Assembly: GCA_037577475.1 (NCBI GenBank)
Contig: JBAGJB010000158.1
Location: forward strand, 248,001-312,000
Direction of reading: 5' to 3'
DNA length: 64,000 nucleotides
Origin: Chaunax sp. Z400
Lineage: Eukaryota > Chordata > Actinopteri > Lophiiformes > Chaunacidae
This document shows positions 61,470 to 64,000 of this stretch, in pieces (within the stretch, counting starts at the first letter, position 1; each line of letters opens with the position of its first letter). The position numbers and the translations under genes are program-made. Below the pieces are notes generated by a model that was given only the letters and a program-made list of their open reading frames with translations, had not been told where the DNA came from and did no database searches.

Positions 61470-62440
61470 GAATATTATTGTGTGTGTGCAGTCAGAGTCA
61501 CTGATACTAAGACAGGTTGATTTTTGATGGATGGATGGATGGATAGATAGATCCATTCACACTCTGCATCACATTCTAAAAGTTGGCCCACAGTTGCAGA
61601 ATCACTGAATCACTTATAAGAAAAACAAAAGAAAGACAGAGTTCAATAAAGATATACTTACACCACTTAGATACCTTCTGTCCACTCCGCTGTCATCTGA
61701 CATCTTTACCGTGGCAGGAAAGTTTCACTTCAGCTGAGCTCAACTCAGGCAGCGTCACAACACAAGGAGCACAAACTGTTTTCAGCCCGTCCACCTGTAG
61801 CTCAAAACTGGAGACCATGAAATTCCACTTTAACCCACACGATGGTGCCGTCACACTTTTGTTATAGTATTTGTGAAATATTTTTGAGACACTTTACTGT
61901 ATTGTATTTTTAAAAAATATATTATTTCCCCTCCTCCTGCTGTGTTTTTTGTACACTGTGCTGCTGCAATACTGTGAATTTCCCCACTGTGGGACTAATA
62001 AAGGGATATCTTATCTTATCTTATGTCCCACTACACCCCACCAACAGACCTTAATGTGTCACCATGCTGGGACACATTAACTACACCTTCACGCACATCA
62101 ATGGAAGAGAAGAAGAAACATTTTAAAATATACTATTTATTATGTAGTTTGTTTTTAAAAGCTAATGTTAATGCTAGTGTTTCACACTTATAACAATATT
62201 GACAGCCACGAGGTAGCGTCCAAAACAAAAGTAGCAGGCTAAAAACAAATACTCACTTGTACCTTAATTCAAGTGTAATTACAACATTGACGGCAACGTA
62301 TCGCTACACAAGCAACACAAATAAAATACAAAAGCAGCTGTACCAGAAAAGTTAGCTAGTTGGCGCTAACTTACAAAAACTTGATTAATTAAGCTAACTT
62401 GACTTCAGATGTTAACCAGCTGACGTAAAACAATTTAGCT
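61470..62440 (+). other. LINE 3' tail (right arm of inverted pair) and gene-free spacer
   Basis: 61524-61553 is a (GATG)n/(GATA)n tract. 61893-62025 is the LINE tail (GTACACTGTGCTGCTGCAAT, GAATTTCCCCACTGTGGGAC, TAATAAAGG, then TATCT repeats) that mirrors 58150-58280. 61583-61867 is open but shows no motif. 62100-62440 looks unique. Confidence 0.6.
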
Positions 62441-62760
62441 AATATACAAGGCTTCGTATGAACATAAAAGTCGTCTGAATACGACCCAAAGCAACTATTT
62501 GTTTTAACTCGTTAACGGAGAACCCAGCAAGCAACGGGCTGCCATGTCGCTGCTTCTCGGTCTCTTCAAACAAGAAAATACGAGGCTCCGCGACCTTCTT
62601 GAACGCTGCTAACCACCTGCTAACCTGCGCTATTAGTATTATTACAGCGCTAAGACCTGGCGTATTAAACCACAGGCAATACTTTACGTACCTCGCCAGT
62701 TCCTTTGGAAAAATAGTATCCACAGAAAGCGTTTAACGTCAAGTTTACTCTTCTTCTTCT
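62441..62760. other. Uncharacterised GC-richer stretch before the I-clade LINE end
   Basis: A 94-codon minus-strand reading (62723-62439) contains no motif I know. GC content is higher than its surroundings, and a minus-strand splice-like GTACCTCGCC context is absent. Could be a 5' UTR exon of a gene outside the window; not supported further. Confidence 0.2.
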
Positions 62761-64000
62761 TCTTCCTGTGATTTTTTACTGGCGGTTGGCAAACAACGAA
62801 ATGGTGCATTGCCGCCACCAACTGGAAAGGAGTGTGGATCAGAATGTCTACTATTTACTTACTCCCCCCCCCTCCTAAAAAAATTAAAAAATTAAATAAA
62901 ATAAAAAAATAAATAAAAATAAATAAAATGAAACTAAATAAATCATATTCTTTCAATCAAATTTGTTACTCTAAGATAGTGCAATATTATTTTATGACAT
63001 TCAAATGAGGTCTTCTGAAGAATATCTATGAGATTTGTCCTAACTTGTGTCTTTCTTCGTTCTTGTGCCTTCTTTGTGTCTGTATTTCTGACAGTGAATA
63101 ATGACGTGCTCCATTGTTTCTTCCTGCCCACAGTAGTCACATTTACCCAGGTTATGTTTAATCCTATAAGTCCAAACCTAAGTCTTGATATGATCTTCTC
63201 CTCTCTTCTGTTCCTTCCTGCGTTTCTCATTTCTCCCACTTTCCTTTGAATTCTATAAACCACCGCCCTCTCCACTCTTCCTCCCATTCCTTTTGCCATC
63301 TTTTCTTCAGTCTTTGTTTAATAATGCTCTTTACTTCAGTTTTGCTGCAATCAACTTCTAAGTCAACCTGTTTGCGTGTTGTGGCTTCCTTTGCCACTTT
63401 ATCTGCCATTTCATTTCCTCTTAATCCTATATGTGCTGGTAGCCATAAAAATACTACTACTAACCCCATCATTTGAATTCTGAATAACATTTGTTGTATC
63501 TGGTCTGCTGTCTGAATGATTATATTTTAAACTTTGTAATGATGAGCTTGCGTCCGAGCATATGACTGTTCGTAATGGTTTTGTTTCTTCAATCCACTGT
63601 ACTGCTAGCAATATTGCAATCATTTCCCCTGGTACAATAAATGCTAGCCCTATTTTATCATCCGAGTTCTTTGATGCATCTGTATAGATCTGGACATAGT
63701 TGTGGAACTTTTCAATATAGGTCTGTATGGTGTTTGAATTTAGAATGACCTTATTATTGTTCTTTATTTCTAATATAGTGAAGTAAACTGTTGCATTGGG
63801 ACGAGTCGAAGGTTGTATTGTCGATGTATCTGCTGCTGATCCATATACCACACTACCATAATCGAGTGTTGATCTTATTAATCCAATGTATATAGCCCTC
63901 AAGGCTGTTCTATCTGCCCCCCATTCTCTTCCAACCAAACACCTCATTATATTTATAACTCTCTGTTATAAATGACACTGTGTTCATCACAGGGCCCACA
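62760..64000 (-). mobile_element. I-clade (Nimb-like) LINE, 3' part with RNase H domain, continuing beyond the window
   Basis: Minus-strand readings: end of reverse transcriptase (ALRAIYIGLIRSTLDYGSVV, 63947 downwards), then RNase H with YTDASKNSDDKIGLAFI, EMIAILLAVQW, TVICSDASSSLQSL and, after a frame change at about 63470, VVVFLWLPAHIGLRGNEMAD. The four acidic RNase H residues (D, E, D, D) are all visible. A C-terminal piece with a CxxC-like zinc knuckle lost in a further frameshift follows (63299-62943). Small in-frame deletions (after ADTS; after IVPG) and frameshifts show it is dead. The 3' UTR has the A-rich tail at 62873-62940 (minus strand T-rich) and the motif TTGGTGGCGGCAATGCACCA near 62800-62820 that I know from these elements. 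Confidence 0.8.

Noticed and set aside
61583..61867. 94-codon plus-strand reading as a gene
   Set aside because: It lies next to LINE tails, contains no motif and has no supporting splice structure.
62439..62723. 94-codon minus-strand reading as a gene
   Set aside because: No motif and no context; kept only as an uncharacterised stretch.

Overview
The window is genomic DNA of a vertebrate, almost certainly a teleost fish. It shows GT-AG introns, exons that join into recognisable vertebrate proteins, long AT-rich introns, large (TG)n, (TA)n and (GA)n tracts, and repeats typical of fish (L2/CR1-like, L1 and I-clade LINEs, hAT elements, a piggyBac piece). All exon models below were built by hand from splice sites, reading phase and remembered family motifs; no alignment or database search was run.

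Layout. (1) 1-1439, plus strand: the last three coding exons of a kinesin-3 gene, kif13b, ending in a CAP-Gly domain. (2) 1440-7040: kif13b 3' UTR and repeat-rich spacer. (3) about 7045-23210, minus strand: the complete hmbox1 (HOT1) gene with a long 3' UTR, eight core coding exons, two extra in-frame cassettes and a GC-rich, CCAAT-containing promoter. kif13b and hmbox1 are convergent neighbours, as on human 8p21. (4) 25178-28206, minus: a decayed multi-exon gene of a fish-expanded family I associate with DUF6729. (5) 28580-30225: a 1.6 kb AGTATG-type satellite. (6) 31933-33422, minus: four internal exons of an ftsj1-like 2'-O-methyltransferase gene with neither end present. (7) 33962-34558, plus: the 3' part of a piggyBac-derived transposase gene. 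(8) 36000-39612, plus: a nearly full-length but broken L2/CR1-like LINE. (9) 40122-43760, minus: a Pim-family kinase gene. (10) 45374-57170, minus: a complete 14-coding-exon long-chain acyl-CoA synthetase gene, best match acsl3. (11) 59150-60433, plus: a gene I do not recognise, head to head with acsl3. (12) 60712-64000: a terminal-inverted-repeat element, LINE tails and a 3' piece of an I-clade LINE with an RNase H domain.

The host genes are a linkage group and not a pathway: a motor protein, a telomere-binding homeodomain protein, a tRNA methyltransferase remnant, a signalling kinase and a lipid-activating enzyme. In human, FTSJ1 and PIM2 both lie at Xp11.23, so the ftsj1-pim neighbourhood may be ancestral, and the 8p21-like pair kif13b-hmbox1 is joined to it here.

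The most useful leads are the two conserved-looking alternative exons of hmbox1, the isolated ftsj1 exon block with a lost splice donor, the unknown plus-strand gene at 59.1-60.4 kb, and the 758-bp inverted-repeat element built on AP-1-like motifs. I saw no CRISPR array, no operon and no evidence of a new defence-type system.
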